DNA of 64,000 nt from an uncultured Salinicoccus sp. (lineage in GTDB: Bacteria > Bacillota > Bacilli > Staphylococcales > Salinicoccaceae), in contig CANLWV010000004.1 in NCBI GenBank assembly GCA_947494965.1, forward strand, positions 1 through 64,000, read 5' to 3'. A program made the translations under genes and the position numbers. Under the pieces are notes generated by a model. It was not told the origin of the DNA and made no database searches. It saw only the letters and a program-made list of their open reading frames with translations. Positions 12,284 to 21,456 of this stretch are shown here, piece by piece. Each line of letters starts with the position of its first letter. Positions within the stretch are counted from its first letter, which is position 1.

Positions 12284-13195
12284 ATGGATGAGATTAGAGT
12301 TTCCGAAGTGATTGGTAAGGAGAATGGGCAGACAATAGCATTTGAACCAGGGGAATCAGCCGTTATACAGATGCCGGTGGGGTATATCAATAGAATCGCC
12401 GATATGGTGAAAAGTTCACAGTCTATCTTCTTACTCGAGAGCTTAATGCCATCCTATAATCGTCTGACAGTACGGGAACAACTCAGGTTCATTGCAAAGT
12501 GGCACGGTAGTGAACTGAAGGTTGAAGATATCATCAGGCAATACAAACTTGAACCTTGGAAGAAGACACACCTTTCCAAATGTACTGAAGAAGTTATCCA
12601 AAGGATGGGTTATATCCATGCAATGATGTCTTCACATAAAAGTATACTTGCGGTAGATCCTCTGCATAGTGCCACGGTCGATAATATCCACCTATTTCAT
12701 AAAGCGCTGCAACAGATGAAACGGACGGGCAAAGCCACGGTGGTCATTACTCAGAGCACAGAAGAAGCATTTGTACTATCCCCAGATATATATAAACTCA
12801 ATGAGCAGGGGCTTAAACCAGTGGCAACAGACGATGCTTCGGAGGAACCGAACGTTAAGCTCAAGAGGCTGAAGGCGAAATACCAGGATAAGACGATTTT
12901 TATAGATCTTGAAGATATAGAATATATAGAAAGCAGTGAAGGGAAGGTACTGGTGAATATTTCCCGGGAAAAGTTCGTAATGGATGGCACACTCGCCCAA
13001 GCAGATGAAGATTTGAGAAGCTACGGCTTCTACAGATGCCATCGTTCATACATCGTCAACTTGGAAAAGGTGAAAGAGATTATTTCCTGGTCGAAAAATA
13101 CATATTCGGTGGTTATGGATAACCCGGAAAAGACCAAGATCCCCTTGTCGAGGACGAAATATAATGAAATCCAGGAGTTATTGATGCACCACTAG
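12284..13195 (+). CDS. LytTR DNA-binding regulator with degenerate ABC-ATPase N-terminal domain
   Basis: A 303-residue two-domain protein. Residues about 1-180 follow the layout of an ABC ATPase: LTVREQLRFIAKWHG, the signature region LSKCTEEVIQRMGY, a Walker-B-like SILAVDP and VVITQSTEEA. However, the Walker A position reads FEPGESAVIQMPVG with no GK[ST], so ATP hydrolysis is unlikely. Residues about 195-303 are a LytTR domain (DIEYIESSEGKV, FYRCHRSYIVNL, IPLSRTKYNEI). The start is the ATG at 12284 after GAGGTGAGTGG. An ABC ATPase and a permease follow downstream, so it probably controls them. ABC-LytTR fusions are known in Firmicutes; this one's ligand and targets are not. Confidence 0.82.
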   Translation: MDEIRVSEVIGKENGQTIAFEPGESAVIQMPVGYINRIADMVKSSQSIFLLESLMPSYNRLTVREQLRFIAKWHGSELKVEDIIRQYKLEPWKKTHLSKCTEEVIQRMGYIHAMMSSHKSILAVDPLHSATVDNIHLFHKALQQMKRTGKATVVITQSTEEAFVLSPDIYKLNEQGLKPVATDDASEEPNVKLKRLKAKYQDKTIFIDLEDIEYIESSEGKVLVNISREKFVMDGTLAQADEDLRSYGFYRCHRSYIVNLEKVKEIISWSKNTYSVVMDNPEKTKIPLSRTKYNEIQELLMHH

Positions 13196-13198
13196 TAC

Positions 13199-13233
13199 AA
13201 TCCGGCTGAAATGAGTACATTTCAGCCGGATTT
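13199..13233 (+). terminator. Terminator after the LytTR regulator
   Basis: A 13-bp perfect stem from TCCGGCTGAAATG with an AGTA loop (13201-13230) is followed by TTTG. The T-run is short, so readthrough into the ABC genes is possible. Confidence 0.7.
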
Positions 13234-13355
13234 GTTCACTCTCCATCTTTCTCCTTCCACAATCCACCCCGATTATTCAACATCTCAACGGGAAGCCATC
13301 GCTGCAGGTTTATGGGGTTCCTATAATGGAATCATCGAAAGGTGGAGGTTGAATT

Positions 13356-14204
13356 ATGGATAGAGTAATCATCTTGGAAAATGTGAAGAAGCATTTTGGC
13401 AATGAAGAAGCGTTGAAAGGTATGACGGTTGAAATCGCGAAAGGAGAGGTGTTTGGCCTGTTGGGACCGAGTGGGTCAGGTAAGACGACTACTATCAAAA
13501 TACTGACAGGCGAACTCGGACCCTCGGAGGGTCGGGTTGAAGTGCTGGGCCGGTCACATGAATCATTCAATAGTACACAATATGTAAAGTCGTTGGGCAT
13601 ACTCTCCGACAACAGCGCATTGTATGAACGTCTCACTGTAAAGGATAACTTGGCGCTTTTCAGAAAGCTATACAATACGGAGCAGACGAAAGTGGATCAG
13701 GTGCTGAAAGATGTAGGTTTGGAAAAACATATCGATAAGAGGGTCAAAGACCTGTCCAAAGGTATGAAGCAGCGCATACTGCTGTGCAAGGCGGTGCTTC
13801 ATGAACCGGAAGTGCTCTTCCTTGATGAACCGACAAGTGCTCTTGACCCTGGGACGACAGAGAGCATTCATGCCATGCTCCTTAAAATCAAGGCGCAAGG
13901 CACAACAATCATGCTGACGACGCATAATATGGACGAGGCGACAGCACTTTGCGATACGGTTGCGTTTCTGAACAATGGAACAATCACCGATATGGGCTCA
14001 TCGGAGTCGCTCAGGCAGGCCTACAAGACCAATGAGATTCATATAACGTATAGAAATGGAACGACCAGACATATACAGAGAACCATAGAAAATAGATCAC
14101 AACTGGAAAAGGCCCTATTCGATCCGGAAGCCGTTAATATAGAAAGCGACTATCCAACATTGGGCGAAGTATTCAAAAAAGTAACCGGAAAGGAGCTTGT
14201 CTAA
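13356..14204 (+). CDS. ABC transporter ATP-binding protein
   Basis: A 282-residue ATPase subunit of an ABC-2 exporter. Walker A is GPSGSGKTT (residues about 37-45), the signature is LSKGMKQR near 132, Walker B is VLFLDEPTSALD near 150, and the switch histidine is in LTTHNMDEA near 190. The C-terminal 70 residues resemble those of drug, bacitracin or lantibiotic-type exporters. The start is the ATG at 13356 with GGTGGAGG upstream. TATAAT sits at 13322-13327 without a clear -35, compatible with activation by the neighbouring LytTR protein. It is followed by its permease with a 1-base gap. Confidence 0.93.
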   Translation: MDRVIILENVKKHFGNEEALKGMTVEIAKGEVFGLLGPSGSGKTTTIKILTGELGPSEGRVEVLGRSHESFNSTQYVKSLGILSDNSALYERLTVKDNLALFRKLYNTEQTKVDQVLKDVGLEKHIDKRVKDLSKGMKQRILLCKAVLHEPEVLFLDEPTSALDPGTTESIHAMLLKIKAQGTTIMLTTHNMDEATALCDTVAFLNNGTITDMGSSESLRQAYKTNEIHITYRNGTTRHIQRTIENRSQLEKALFDPEAVNIESDYPTLGEVFKKVTGKELV

Positions 14205-14205
14205 T

Positions 14206-14904
14206 ATGAACACAGGAAGAATCATGGCAATATTTGAAAAGGATCTGAAAGAGTTCACGAGAAACGCAATGCTTTTCACGACGATACTGCTCCCTATTAT
14301 TCTGGCATTCATGTACTCGAGGATGGGAGGAGAAGCTCTGCCTGCAATGCTTGTATATCTTATTGTCGGTGTCGCGTTTTCGGCGATATTATGCAGCGGC
14401 ATCATGACCATGATGGCTGAGGAAAATGAAAAGAATACATTGAGAGGCCTGATGCAGTCACCAGCATCAATGCTGGATATATTGGCCGGCAAGAGCCTCG
14501 TCGTTGTTCTGATGACTGCCGTCTCGCTTATAATATCCTTCCTTATCATGGATGTGGCATTTGAATGGTCGATTGCTTCGATTGGAGGTCTGATACTGCT
14601 GGCACTATTTTTCCTCAACGTCGGCATAGCCGTCGGGCTAACCGTTGATAGTGTGGCTACAACCTCAGTCTATCTGCTGCCGATAATGTTCATATTCGGT
14701 TTCACACCAATGATCGAGATGGTTGTACCGGATTCGGATCATTTCATCAGACGGCTGACCGACTACCTTCCACTGTATCAAAATATTTCCCTGCATGGGG
14801 AAGAAACAACGGTGCCATTGCTCATTCTGTTGGCCTGGACACTTGTGAGCTTCCTCTATGTCACCTGGGCTTTCAGAAAGCGTATGAGCGATGAAGTCAA
14901 ATAG
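14206..14904 (+). CDS. ABC-2 type transporter permease
   Basis: A 232-residue integral membrane protein with about six hydrophobic segments, for example FTTILLPIILAFMY, LVYLIVGVAFSAILC, VVVLMTAVSLIISFLIM and LILLALFFLNVGIAVGL. The N-terminal RIMAIFEKDLKEFTRN amphipathic stretch is typical of ABC-2 permeases. The ATG at 14206 has AAAGGAG upstream and follows the ATPase stop immediately, so the two form an exporter of unknown substrate. Confidence 0.88.
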   Translation: MNTGRIMAIFEKDLKEFTRNAMLFTTILLPIILAFMYSRMGGEALPAMLVYLIVGVAFSAILCSGIMTMMAEENEKNTLRGLMQSPASMLDILAGKSLVVVLMTAVSLIISFLIMDVAFEWSIASIGGLILLALFFLNVGIAVGLTVDSVATTSVYLLPIMFIFGFTPMIEMVVPDSDHFIRRLTDYLPLYQNISLHGEETTVPLLILLAWTLVSFLYVTWAFRKRMSDEVK

Positions 14905-14981
14905 ATCTTCCAAAGTCATATTGTAGACGGTGTATTTATGATAAACTGATACAAAAATGACCGTATAATGGAAGTGAAAGC

Positions 14982-15827
14982 ATGCATTTTGAAACTGCAC
15001 CAGCCAAGATCAACCTTACTCTGGATACACTATACAAAAGGGACGATGGATATCATGAAGTGAATATGGTCATGACGACCGTCGATCTGAACGATCAGCT
15101 CTCTTTTGAGAAAAGAGCAGATGGAAAGATAGTCATTGAGACCGAACACCAGTATGTGCCATCAGATCGCCGGAACCTGGCCTATCAGGCGGCGGAGCTC
15201 ATGATGGATACATATGGCATCACCAGTGGCGTGACCATTTCAATAGAGAAGAACATACCGATTGCCGCGGGGCTCGCCGGCGGATCTGCTGATGCTGCTG
15301 CAGCATTCAGGGGCATCAACGCCCTCTACAATCTGGAACTCGATATCGATACGCTCGCTGAGCTTTCCGGAAAACTTGGATCGGATATCCCTTTTTGTGT
15401 GCATGGGGGCACGGCGCTGGCAACAGGAAGAGGGGAACAGATAGAGCACCTGCCCAAACCCCCGAATGCCTGGGTGGTGTTGGCAAAGCCCAAAATGAAC
15501 GTCTCTACTAGGACGATATATCAGGCGCTCGAGCCGGGAAAAAATGAACCGGCCTCCCCTGAAATGGTCGAAGCGATAAGGAGCAGAGACTACGCCCTGA
15601 TGGTGCAGGGGTTGAAGAATGACCTGCAGGAAGTGACGATGAAGAAGTACCCGGATGTCAGAAAGCTGATCGATACGATGCTCAGCAATGGTGCGGATGG
15701 TGCCATGATGAGCGGCAGTGGCCCCACCGTTTTCGGACTGGTCCAGAAAGAACGCCAGGCGGTCCATCTCTATAATGCGATTAAAGGATGCTGTAACGAA
15801 GTTTATAAAGTCAGACTGTTAGGATGA
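14982..15827 (+). CDS. ispE: 4-diphosphocytidyl-2-C-methyl-D-erythritol kinase (IspE)
   Basis: A 281-residue GHMP kinase. The N-terminus APAKINLTLD and the ATP-binding PIAAGLAGGSADAA near residue 90 are diagnostic, and a late SGSGPTVFG matches the family. IspE phosphorylates CDP-ME in the MEP isoprenoid pathway. Staphylococci make isoprenoids by mevalonate yet retain this gene at this locus, so the enzyme may be an orphan with another role here. TATAAT lies at 14964-14969 without a good -35. It precedes purR by 62 bases. Confidence 0.92.
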   Translation: MHFETAPAKINLTLDTLYKRDDGYHEVNMVMTTVDLNDQLSFEKRADGKIVIETEHQYVPSDRRNLAYQAAELMMDTYGITSGVTISIEKNIPIAAGLAGGSADAAAAFRGINALYNLELDIDTLAELSGKLGSDIPFCVHGGTALATGRGEQIEHLPKPPNAWVVLAKPKMNVSTRTIYQALEPGKNEPASPEMVEAIRSRDYALMVQGLKNDLQEVTMKKYPDVRKLIDTMLSNGADGAMMSGSGPTVFGLVQKERQAVHLYNAIKGCCNEVYKVRLLG

Positions 15828-15881
15828 TTGCCAAAAACCGAACTTTTATGTTAAAATCACTATATTAAATACGGTTTAGGA
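15828..15881 (+). promoter_or_regulatory. purR promoter with two PurBox-like sites
   Basis: TTGCCA (15828-15833), an 18-base spacer and TAAAAT (15852-15857) with an extended TG. Inside the spacer, AAAAACCGAACTTTT (15833-15847) matches the PurR box core CCGAAC. A second, inverted and weaker copy (AAACCG on the minus strand) lies at about 15866-15880. Paired inverted PurBoxes are the known PurR operator layout, so purR is probably autoregulated. Confidence 0.75.
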
Positions 15882-15889
15882 GTCATTGT

Positions 15890-16738
15890 ATGAAATTTAA
15901 ACGCAGTGAACGGCTGGTCTTCATGACCCAGCATCTCACTTCACATCCGAACCAGTTGATTCCACTGACCTACTTCGTGGATAAGTTCAGTCAGGCTAAA
16001 TCTTCAATCAGTGAAGACATCAAAATAGTCAAAGATGTCTTTGAAACAGAGGGGATAGGATTGGTTCAGACGACCGCCGGAGCCGGCGGGGGCGTGACAT
16101 TCCGTCCGAAGATCGATCATGTACGCTCAGCGGAGATCGTTGAGCGGTTCATGGAAGTGCTTAAAACTAAAGATCGGTTGCTGCCTGGAGGATACCTTTA
16201 CATGTCGGACATAATGGGTGACCCCCATATGATGTCCGATATCGGAAAGTTGATTGCCACAATGTATGAAGGGGCGTCCATCGATGCCGTCGTCACCGTC
16301 GCCACCAAGGGGATATCATTGGCAAACGCTGTGGCGAGGGAACTTAATGTATCAGTCGCGGTCATACGCAAAGATAATAAAGTGACTGAGGGGTCTACTG
16401 TTTCCGTCAACTATGTATCGGGGTCGACGCGTAAAATAGAAACGATGGTCTTATCGAAGCGGACTTTGAAGGAAGGGGCGAAAGTCCTTGTAGTCGATGA
16501 TTTCTTGAGGGCAGGTGGGTCTATCACCGGCGTCATCAACCTTATGGAGGAATTTTCGGCCCAAGTCGTCGGTGTAAGTGTCCTCGTTGAAGCCAAGCAA
16601 GTGGAGAACCGGAGATTCACCGATTATACATCATTGCTCAAAGTATCGGAGATTGATGAATTCAACCAATCTTTTGTAGTGGAAGAAGGCAATTGTCTGG
16701 AGTATATTGAAAATGGCACTAAGGAACATCAGTCATAA
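15890..16738 (+). CDS. purR: Purine operon repressor PurR
   Basis: A 282-residue repressor with an N-terminal winged helix (residues 1-70, [13 protein letters not shown] onward) and a C-terminal phosphoribosyltransferase-like domain. The PRPP-binding loop [14 protein letters not shown] is near residue 200. In B. subtilis PRPP relieves repression of purine genes. The start ATG follows TTTAGGAGTC. The upstream PurBox-like sites indicate autoregulation. Order ispE-purR-ridA-spoVG is conserved. Confidence 0.96.
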   Translation: MKFKRSERLVFMTQHLTSHPNQLIPLTYFVDKFSQAKSSISEDIKIVKDVFETEGIGLVQTTAGAGGGVTFRPKIDHVRSAEIVERFMEVLKTKDRLLPGGYLYMSDIMGDPHMMSDIGKLIATMYEGASIDAVVTVATKGISLANAVARELNVSVAVIRKDNKVTEGSTVSVNYVSGSTRKIETMVLSKRTLKEGAKVLVVDDFLRAGGSITGVINLMEEFSAQVVGVSVLVEAKQVENRRFTDYTSLLKVSEIDEFNQSFVVEEGNCLEYIENGTKEHQS

Positions 16739-16761
16739 CAATAAAAGGAGTTTTGAAATAT

Positions 16762-17139
16762 ATGGAACCAATCAATGCAAAGAAAGCACCGGAAGCACTC
16801 GGTCCCTATAGCCATGGCGTCAAGGTAGGCAACATGTTCTATTCATCGGGGCAAATCCCGCTCAATCTGGAGGGGGAAGTGGTTTCCGAGGAGGTACAGG
16901 CCCAGACCAAGCAGGTCATGGACAATGTCGGGCATGTCCTCGAAGCCGCAGGCCTTGGTTATGATAACGTGGTCAAAGCAACTATTTTCATCAGTGACAT
17001 GAATGACTTCCCACAGATCAACGAAGTTTACGGGCGCTATTTTACGGGTAAACTACCAGCAAGATCATGTGTAGAGGTCAGTCGTTTACCGAAGGATGTC
17101 AAAGTGGAAATAGAAGTCATTGCATCTGATGTGAATTAA
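16762..17139 (+). CDS. ridA: RidA family 2-iminobutanoate/2-iminopropanoate deaminase (YabJ)
   Basis: A 125-residue trimeric YjgF/YER057c/UK114-family protein. Key features are [15 protein letters not shown] at the N-terminus and the arginine of [13 protein letters not shown] near residue 102, which binds the substrate carboxylate. It removes reactive enamine/imine products of PLP enzymes. The ATG at 16762 is chosen over a TTG three codons earlier that would sit only three bases from the AGGAG. It is co-transcribed with purR and spoVG, as in Staphylococcus. Confidence 0.95.
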   Translation: MEPINAKKAPEALGPYSHGVKVGNMFYSSGQIPLNLEGEVVSEEVQAQTKQVMDNVGHVLEAAGLGYDNVVKATIFISDMNDFPQINEVYGRYFTGKLPARSCVEVSRLPKDVKVEIEVIASDVN

Positions 17140-17204
17140 CAATATGGTTGACTGAAGCAGTACACATACGATCCAACAATAATTATTATTGGGGGAAGCG
17201 GATA

Positions 17205-17591
17205 ATGAAGATAACAGACGTAAGACTGCGTAAAGTAAACAACCAGGACACCCGGATGAAAGCACTTGTATCCATCACGTTTGAAAGTGCCTTTGTCGTC
17301 CATGACCTCAGAGTCATAGAAGGCAACAACGGCCTCTTCGTCGCAATGCCGAGCAAGCGTACACCGGATGGAGAGTTCCGTGATATCGCCCACCCGATCA
17401 ATTCTGAAATGCGGCAGCATGTGCAGGAAGAAGTGATGCGGGTATATGAGGAAACGGAAGACCCTGAGCCTGCAGGGGAAGCATCCGATGAAACGTCGGA
17501 AACAATCGTAGACCCTTCTGAACAGGAGACGGTCCGGCGCGAAACGGACTCTGATGAGGTCGGGGAAGACCAGAAAAAAGAAGAAGAATAG
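17205..17591 (+). CDS. spoVG: SpoVG regulator with extended acidic tail
   Basis: A 128-residue SpoVG. The conserved core is [11 protein letters not shown] to about residue 90, including [18 protein letters not shown]. The last ~40 residues are a low-complexity Glu/Asp/Ser/Thr tail, longer than in B. subtilis (about 97 residues total). SpoVG is a site-specific nucleic-acid-binding regulator; in S. aureus it affects capsule, virulence and cell-wall genes. The start is the ATG at 17205 with TGGGGGAAGCGG upstream; the upstream open frame has no RBS. Confidence 0.95.
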   Translation: MKITDVRLRKVNNQDTRMKALVSITFESAFVVHDLRVIEGNNGLFVAMPSKRTPDGEFRDIAHPINSEMRQHVQEEVMRVYEETEDPEPAGEASDETSETIVDPSEQETVRRETDSDEVGEDQKKEEE

Positions 17592-17595
17592 CCTT

Positions 17596-17627
17596 AACCC
17601 GCAAAGTAGTCGCTTTGTGGGTTTTTT
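17596..17627 (+). terminator. Terminator after spoVG
   Basis: An 11-bp perfect stem AACCCGCAAAG/CTTTGTGGGTT (one G-U pair) with a TAGTCG loop and a T6 tract. Confidence 0.92.
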
Positions 17628-17663
17628 AGGTCGCGAAAGTATAGGGATGATGGCTGTTAAACC

Positions 17664-17692
17664 TTGAAACTGGACGGTTACTAAAATATAAT
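17664..17692 (+). promoter_or_regulatory. Sigma-A promoter of glmU-prs
   Basis: TTGAAA (17664-17669), a 17-base spacer and TATAAT (17687-17692), 30 bases before the glmU ATG and after the spoVG terminator. Confidence 0.85.
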
Positions 17693-17721
17693 TGGATATA
17701 GCTATAAAATGGGGGGACATT

Positions 17722-19083
17722 ATGCAGACGAGAGCGATAATCTTGGCAGCTGGAAAAGGTACGCGGATGAAATCAGAGAAACCTAAAGTGCTGCATGAAG
17801 TGGGCGGAGTCCCTATGATCCAGCACGTCATCGACAACTTGAGAAAAGCAGGGATAGAAGAGATCCACGCTGTGCTGGGACATGAAGCACAAGCTGTGCG
17901 GGATCGTCTTGATGACAACATCAATACTACAATCCAAAAAGAACAGCTTGGAACTGCCCATGCAGTACAGCAGTTGCAGGAAGCACTTGGTGGAACCGAC
18001 GGACAGACGATGGTCATATGTGGAGATACGCCGTTGATCAGCGAGACGACTATGCAGACATTCATGAAATATCACCTGGATTCAGGTGCAAAGGCGACGA
18101 TTTTATCAACAAGGACCCAGATACCCTATGGTTATGGCAGAATCATACGGAAGGAGAATGGGTCGGTCAGAAGGATTGTGGAGCAGAAGGACGCAAATCC
18201 CGCCGAGCAGGAAATCAAGGAAGTGAGCTCAGGCACCTTCATTTTTGATAATAGACTGCTGTTTGAAGCATTGGAAAAAGTCGATAATGATAATGCACAA
18301 AATGAGTACTATCTGCCAGATGCCATAGCGATAATGCGCGACAGGGGTGCCCGTGTGGAAGCATATCTCACACCGGATTTCGAAGAGGTGCTCGGCATCA
18401 ATGACAAGATGGCGTTGGCGAAGGCGGAAGAGGTGCTGCGCGAGCGGATAAACACGCAGCATATGCAAAACGGTGTCACCTTGATAGATCCGAACGCCAC
18501 TTATATAGATGCAGAGGTGCAAATCGGCCCTGATACCATCATATATCCCGGGGCAGTGCTCAGGGGGCGGACCAGAGTTGGAAAAAATGTAGTCATTTCT
18601 TCAGGCTCTGAAATCAAAGACTCGTTCATCGACGATGAGGTGGAGGTCAAGCATTCAGTTGTGCTTGGTTCTAAAGTCGGTAAAGGCACAACTGTCGGCC
18701 CATTCGCCCAACTGCGCCCAGGCTCTGAACTCGGCAAATCAGTCAAGATCGGCAATTTTGTCGAAGTGAAAAAATCACAGCTTGCAGATGAGGCGAAAGT
18801 GTCGCATCTCAGTTATATAGGAGATGCTGAAATTGGTGCGAGGTCGAACATCGGCTGTGGTACAATTACAGTGAACTATGACGGCAAAAATAAATTCAAG
18901 ACTGAAATCGGCGCGGACGCCTTCATCGGGTGCAACTCCAATCTGATGGCGCCGGTGAAGATCGGGGACCGCTCCTTCATAGCCGCGGGATCGACGATTA
19001 CAGACGAAGTGCCGGAAGATAGCTTGGCCATTGCGCGTAACAGACAGACGACAAAAGAAGGATACTTAAAAAAAGACAATTAA
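17722..19083 (+). CDS. glmU: Bifunctional UDP-GlcNAc pyrophosphorylase / glucosamine-1-P acetyltransferase
   Basis: A 453-residue enzyme making UDP-GlcNAc for peptidoglycan and teichoic acids. The N-terminal uridyltransferase starts [18 protein letters not shown] (residues about 5-22). The C-terminal half is a left-handed beta-helix of hexapeptide repeats (about 250-440) containing the acetyl-CoA site and [14 protein letters not shown]. The ATG at 17722 follows GGGGGGACAT. It is paired with prs 13 bases downstream, the conserved order. Confidence 0.98.
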   Translation: MQTRAIILAAGKGTRMKSEKPKVLHEVGGVPMIQHVIDNLRKAGIEEIHAVLGHEAQAVRDRLDDNINTTIQKEQLGTAHAVQQLQEALGGTDGQTMVICGDTPLISETTMQTFMKYHLDSGAKATILSTRTQIPYGYGRIIRKENGSVRRIVEQKDANPAEQEIKEVSSGTFIFDNRLLFEALEKVDNDNAQNEYYLPDAIAIMRDRGARVEAYLTPDFEEVLGINDKMALAKAEEVLRERINTQHMQNGVTLIDPNATYIDAEVQIGPDTIIYPGAVLRGRTRVGKNVVISSGSEIKDSFIDDEVEVKHSVVLGSKVGKGTTVGPFAQLRPGSELGKSVKIGNFVEVKKSQLADEAKVSHLSYIGDAEIGARSNIGCGTITVNYDGKNKFKTEIGADAFIGCNSNLMAPVKIGDRSFIAAGSTITDEVPEDSLAIARNRQTTKEGYLKKDN

Positions 19084-19096
19084 TTGGAGGATCAAC

Positions 19097-20071
19097 ATGT
19101 TAGCTTCTAGCAATCAATACAAAAACTCGAATCTGCGCCTCTTCTCCCTGAAGGCCAACGAACCACTTGCAAGAGAAATTGCAGACCATATAGGCATTCC
19201 CCTCGGCAAATGTCAGGTCAACAGGTTTTCGGATGAGGAAGTCCAAATCAATATAGAAGAGAGTGTCCGTGGCTGCGACGTCTTCGTAGTACAGTCCACA
19301 AGCCAGCCGGTCAACGAACATCTGATGGAATTGCTTATCATGATTGATGCACTGAAGCGCGCCTCTGCAGCAACCATAAATATTGTAATGCCCTACTACG
19401 GTTACGCCCGTCAGGATAGAAAGAGCAGATCCCGTGAACCGATTACAGCAAAGCTTGTTGCAAACTTGATAGAAACAGCTGGGGCGGACCGCGTCATCTC
19501 ACTCGACCTGCACGCACCGCAACTTCAAGGTTTCTTCGATATTCCGATAGATCACCTTATGGGTGTCCCGATCCTCAGTGATTATTTCGTAGAGCATAAA
19601 GGTCTGGACTTTGAGGAAGTAGTTGTGGTCTCCCCAGATCACGGTGGCGTGACCCGCGCCCGCAAGATGGCAGATCGCCTGAAGACACCGATTGCCATCA
19701 TCGATAAAAGACGGCCGAAACCGAATGTTGCAGAAGTGATGAACATTGTCGGGGAAATCGAAGGCCGGACAGCAATCATCATCGATGACATCATCGATAC
19801 GGGCGGCACGATGAAATTGGCAGCTCAGGCATTACTGGATAAAGGCGCCAAGGAAGTCTATGCATGTTGTACACACCCTGTGTTGTCAGGCCCGGCGATT
19901 TCAAGGATCGAAGAGTCTGTCATCAAGGAACTTGTGGTCACCAACTCCATCCAAATGCCTGAAGAGAAAAAGAGCAGCAAGATTGTTGAACTATCGGTCG
20001 GCGAGTTGATGGCTCAGGCAATTGTACGTGTCTATGAAGAGGAATCCGTAAGTATCCTGTTCGACAATTAA
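19097..20071 (+). CDS. prs: Ribose-phosphate pyrophosphokinase
   Basis: A 324-residue PRPP synthetase using ribose-5-phosphate and ATP, supplying purine, pyrimidine, histidine and NAD synthesis. Signatures are [36 protein letters not shown], the divalent-cation site [14 protein letters not shown], and the PRPP loop [11 protein letters not shown] near residue 225. The start is the ATG at 19097 with TGGAGGA upstream. Its product also serves the his operon 20 kb downstream and is the effector of PurR. Confidence 0.98.
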   Translation: MLASSNQYKNSNLRLFSLKANEPLAREIADHIGIPLGKCQVNRFSDEEVQINIEESVRGCDVFVVQSTSQPVNEHLMELLIMIDALKRASAATINIVMPYYGYARQDRKSRSREPITAKLVANLIETAGADRVISLDLHAPQLQGFFDIPIDHLMGVPILSDYFVEHKGLDFEEVVVVSPDHGGVTRARKMADRLKTPIAIIDKRRPKPNVAEVMNIVGEIEGRTAIIIDDIIDTGGTMKLAAQALLDKGAKEVYACCTHPVLSGPAISRIEESVIKELVVTNSIQMPEEKKSSKIVELSVGELMAQAIVRVYEEESVSILFDN

Positions 20072-20089
20072 CTGAATATCACAAGATTT

Positions 20090-20119
20090 TTTACAAACAC
20101 CATGGTAATATGCTATTAT
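20090..20119 (+). promoter_or_regulatory. Promoter of rplY/ctc
   Basis: TTTACA (20090-20095), an 18-base spacer and TATTAT (20114-20119) with an extended -10 TGC. In Bacillus and Staphylococcus ctc is sigma-B controlled; no clear sigma-B pair (GTTTAA..GGGTAT) was seen here. Confidence 0.75.
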
Positions 20120-20189
20120 TATCCATGGCTATGTGTTAAATTAGGCAATGCTAAAACAACTGTCTGTAAATGAAAGGTGGAAATATACC

Positions 20190-20819
20190 ATGGCAAAATT
20201 GGCCTCAAAGCATAGAGAAGGCAAAGCAAAACGTTCAGAAGTTACTGAACTGCGCAGAACGGGGCAGATCCCGGCGGTCATCTATGGCTATCAAGTAGAG
20301 AATACTCCAGTTGCAGTCGACGAGAACGAATTCATCAAAGTAATACGTGAAGTTGGACGTAACGGTGTCATCGACCTTGATATCGAAGGAAACACAACTA
20401 AAGTGATGGTTACTGAATATCAATTCGATTCCCTGAAGAACCAGATCACGCACATCGACTTCATCGCAATCAACATGAAGTCTGAAGTGACGGTTGAGGT
20501 AACCATTGAAATAGTGGGTGAAGCAGCTGGAACTAAAGAAGGCGGCATCGTTGAGCAGCCGATATTCGAAGTTTCTGTAACAGCAACTCCGGATAACATT
20601 CCAGAATCCCTCGAAGTCAACGTCGAGGAAATGGAAATCGGAGATACACTCTACGTTTCAGATATCCGTGAAAAAGGCAACTTCACCATCGAAAACGAAG
20701 ATGATGAAGCGCTTGTCACAGTGGTACCTCCTCAAAAAGAAGAGGAATCTGAAGAGGACGAAGAAGCAGCTGAAGGTGAAGAAACAGAAGAAGCTGCAGA
20801 AGAGAAAGACGAAGAATAA
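20190..20819 (+). CDS. rplY: 50S ribosomal protein L25 / general stress protein Ctc
   Basis: A 209-residue protein of the long L25 (TL5/CTC) type. Residues 1-90 are the 5S-rRNA-binding domain, starting [18 protein letters not shown]. The middle is the beta-rich C-terminal domain, and the last ~27 residues are almost all Glu, Asp and Ala. The ATG at 20190 follows GAAAGGTGG; an open frame 14 codons upstream lacks the family start. It sits between prs and pth, as in Bacillales. Confidence 0.95.
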   Translation: MAKLASKHREGKAKRSEVTELRRTGQIPAVIYGYQVENTPVAVDENEFIKVIREVGRNGVIDLDIEGNTTKVMVTEYQFDSLKNQITHIDFIAINMKSEVTVEVTIEIVGEAAGTKEGGIVEQPIFEVSVTATPDNIPESLEVNVEEMEIGDTLYVSDIREKGNFTIENEDDEALVTVVPPQKEEESEEDEEAAEGEETEEAAEEKDEE

Positions 20820-20835
20820 TAATGTGAATGAACAT

Positions 20836-20862
20836 GGCGGTGGATTTCCCATCGCCTTTTTT
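20836..20862 (+). terminator. Terminator after rplY
   Basis: The stem GGCGGTGG/CCATCGCC (one G-U pair) with an ATTTC loop is followed by six T residues. It is immediately before pth, so pth may depend on readthrough. Confidence 0.82.
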
Positions 20863-20883
20863 CACGTTGTATGAGGTGAGTAT

Positions 20884-21456
20884 ATGAAATGTATCATCGG
20901 TCTTGGGAACCCAGGAAAGAAATATGACGGTACGCGTCACAACATTGGGTTTATGGTCATCGATCATCTGGCGTATGACCTCGGTATAGAGCTGTCGAAC
21001 AAAAAGTTTAAATGCCACTTTGGTGTGGGGTATCATAAAGGTCAGAAAGTGATGCTGGTAAAGCCTCAAACTTTCATGAACCTAAGCGGTGAAGGTGTCA
21101 GACCCCTCCTTGACTATTATAATATTGAGACGGAGGATATCTTGGTGCTGTATGATGATCTGGACCTTCCTGTCGGCAGATTACGCCTGAGGCAAAAAGG
21201 GAGTGGTGGAGGCCATAATGGCATAAAATCGCTGAACCAACATCTTGGTACCGAAAAGTACAACAGGATCAGGATTGGCATTGACAGGCCGGCTCCCGGC
21301 TCCTCGATCCCGAATTACGTATTGGACAAATTTCCGAAGGCTGAGCACAAACTGCTCGATAAAGTCATTCAGCGGTCTGGAGCAGCTTCAGCTGCATTTG
21401 TTACAGATCCCTTCCAGGAAATCATGACAGAATATAATGGTGATGTAGATGAATAA
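20884..21456 (+). CDS. pth: Peptidyl-tRNA hydrolase
   Basis: A 190-residue esterase that recycles peptidyl-tRNA. It starts MKCIIGLGNPGKKYDGTRHNIGF, containing the catalytic histidine at about residue 20. Further family segments are KPQTFMNLSGEGV, YDDLDLPVGRLRLRQKGSGGGHNGIKS and RIRIGIDRP. The RBS is TGAGGTGAG. The stop overlaps the mfd ATG by 8 bases, the conserved pth-mfd coupling. Confidence 0.97.
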   Translation: MKCIIGLGNPGKKYDGTRHNIGFMVIDHLAYDLGIELSNKKFKCHFGVGYHKGQKVMLVKPQTFMNLSGEGVRPLLDYYNIETEDILVLYDDLDLPVGRLRLRQKGSGGGHNGIKSLNQHLGTEKYNRIRIGIDRPAPGSSIPNYVLDKFPKAEHKLLDKVIQRSGAASAAFVTDPFQEIMTEYNGDVDE

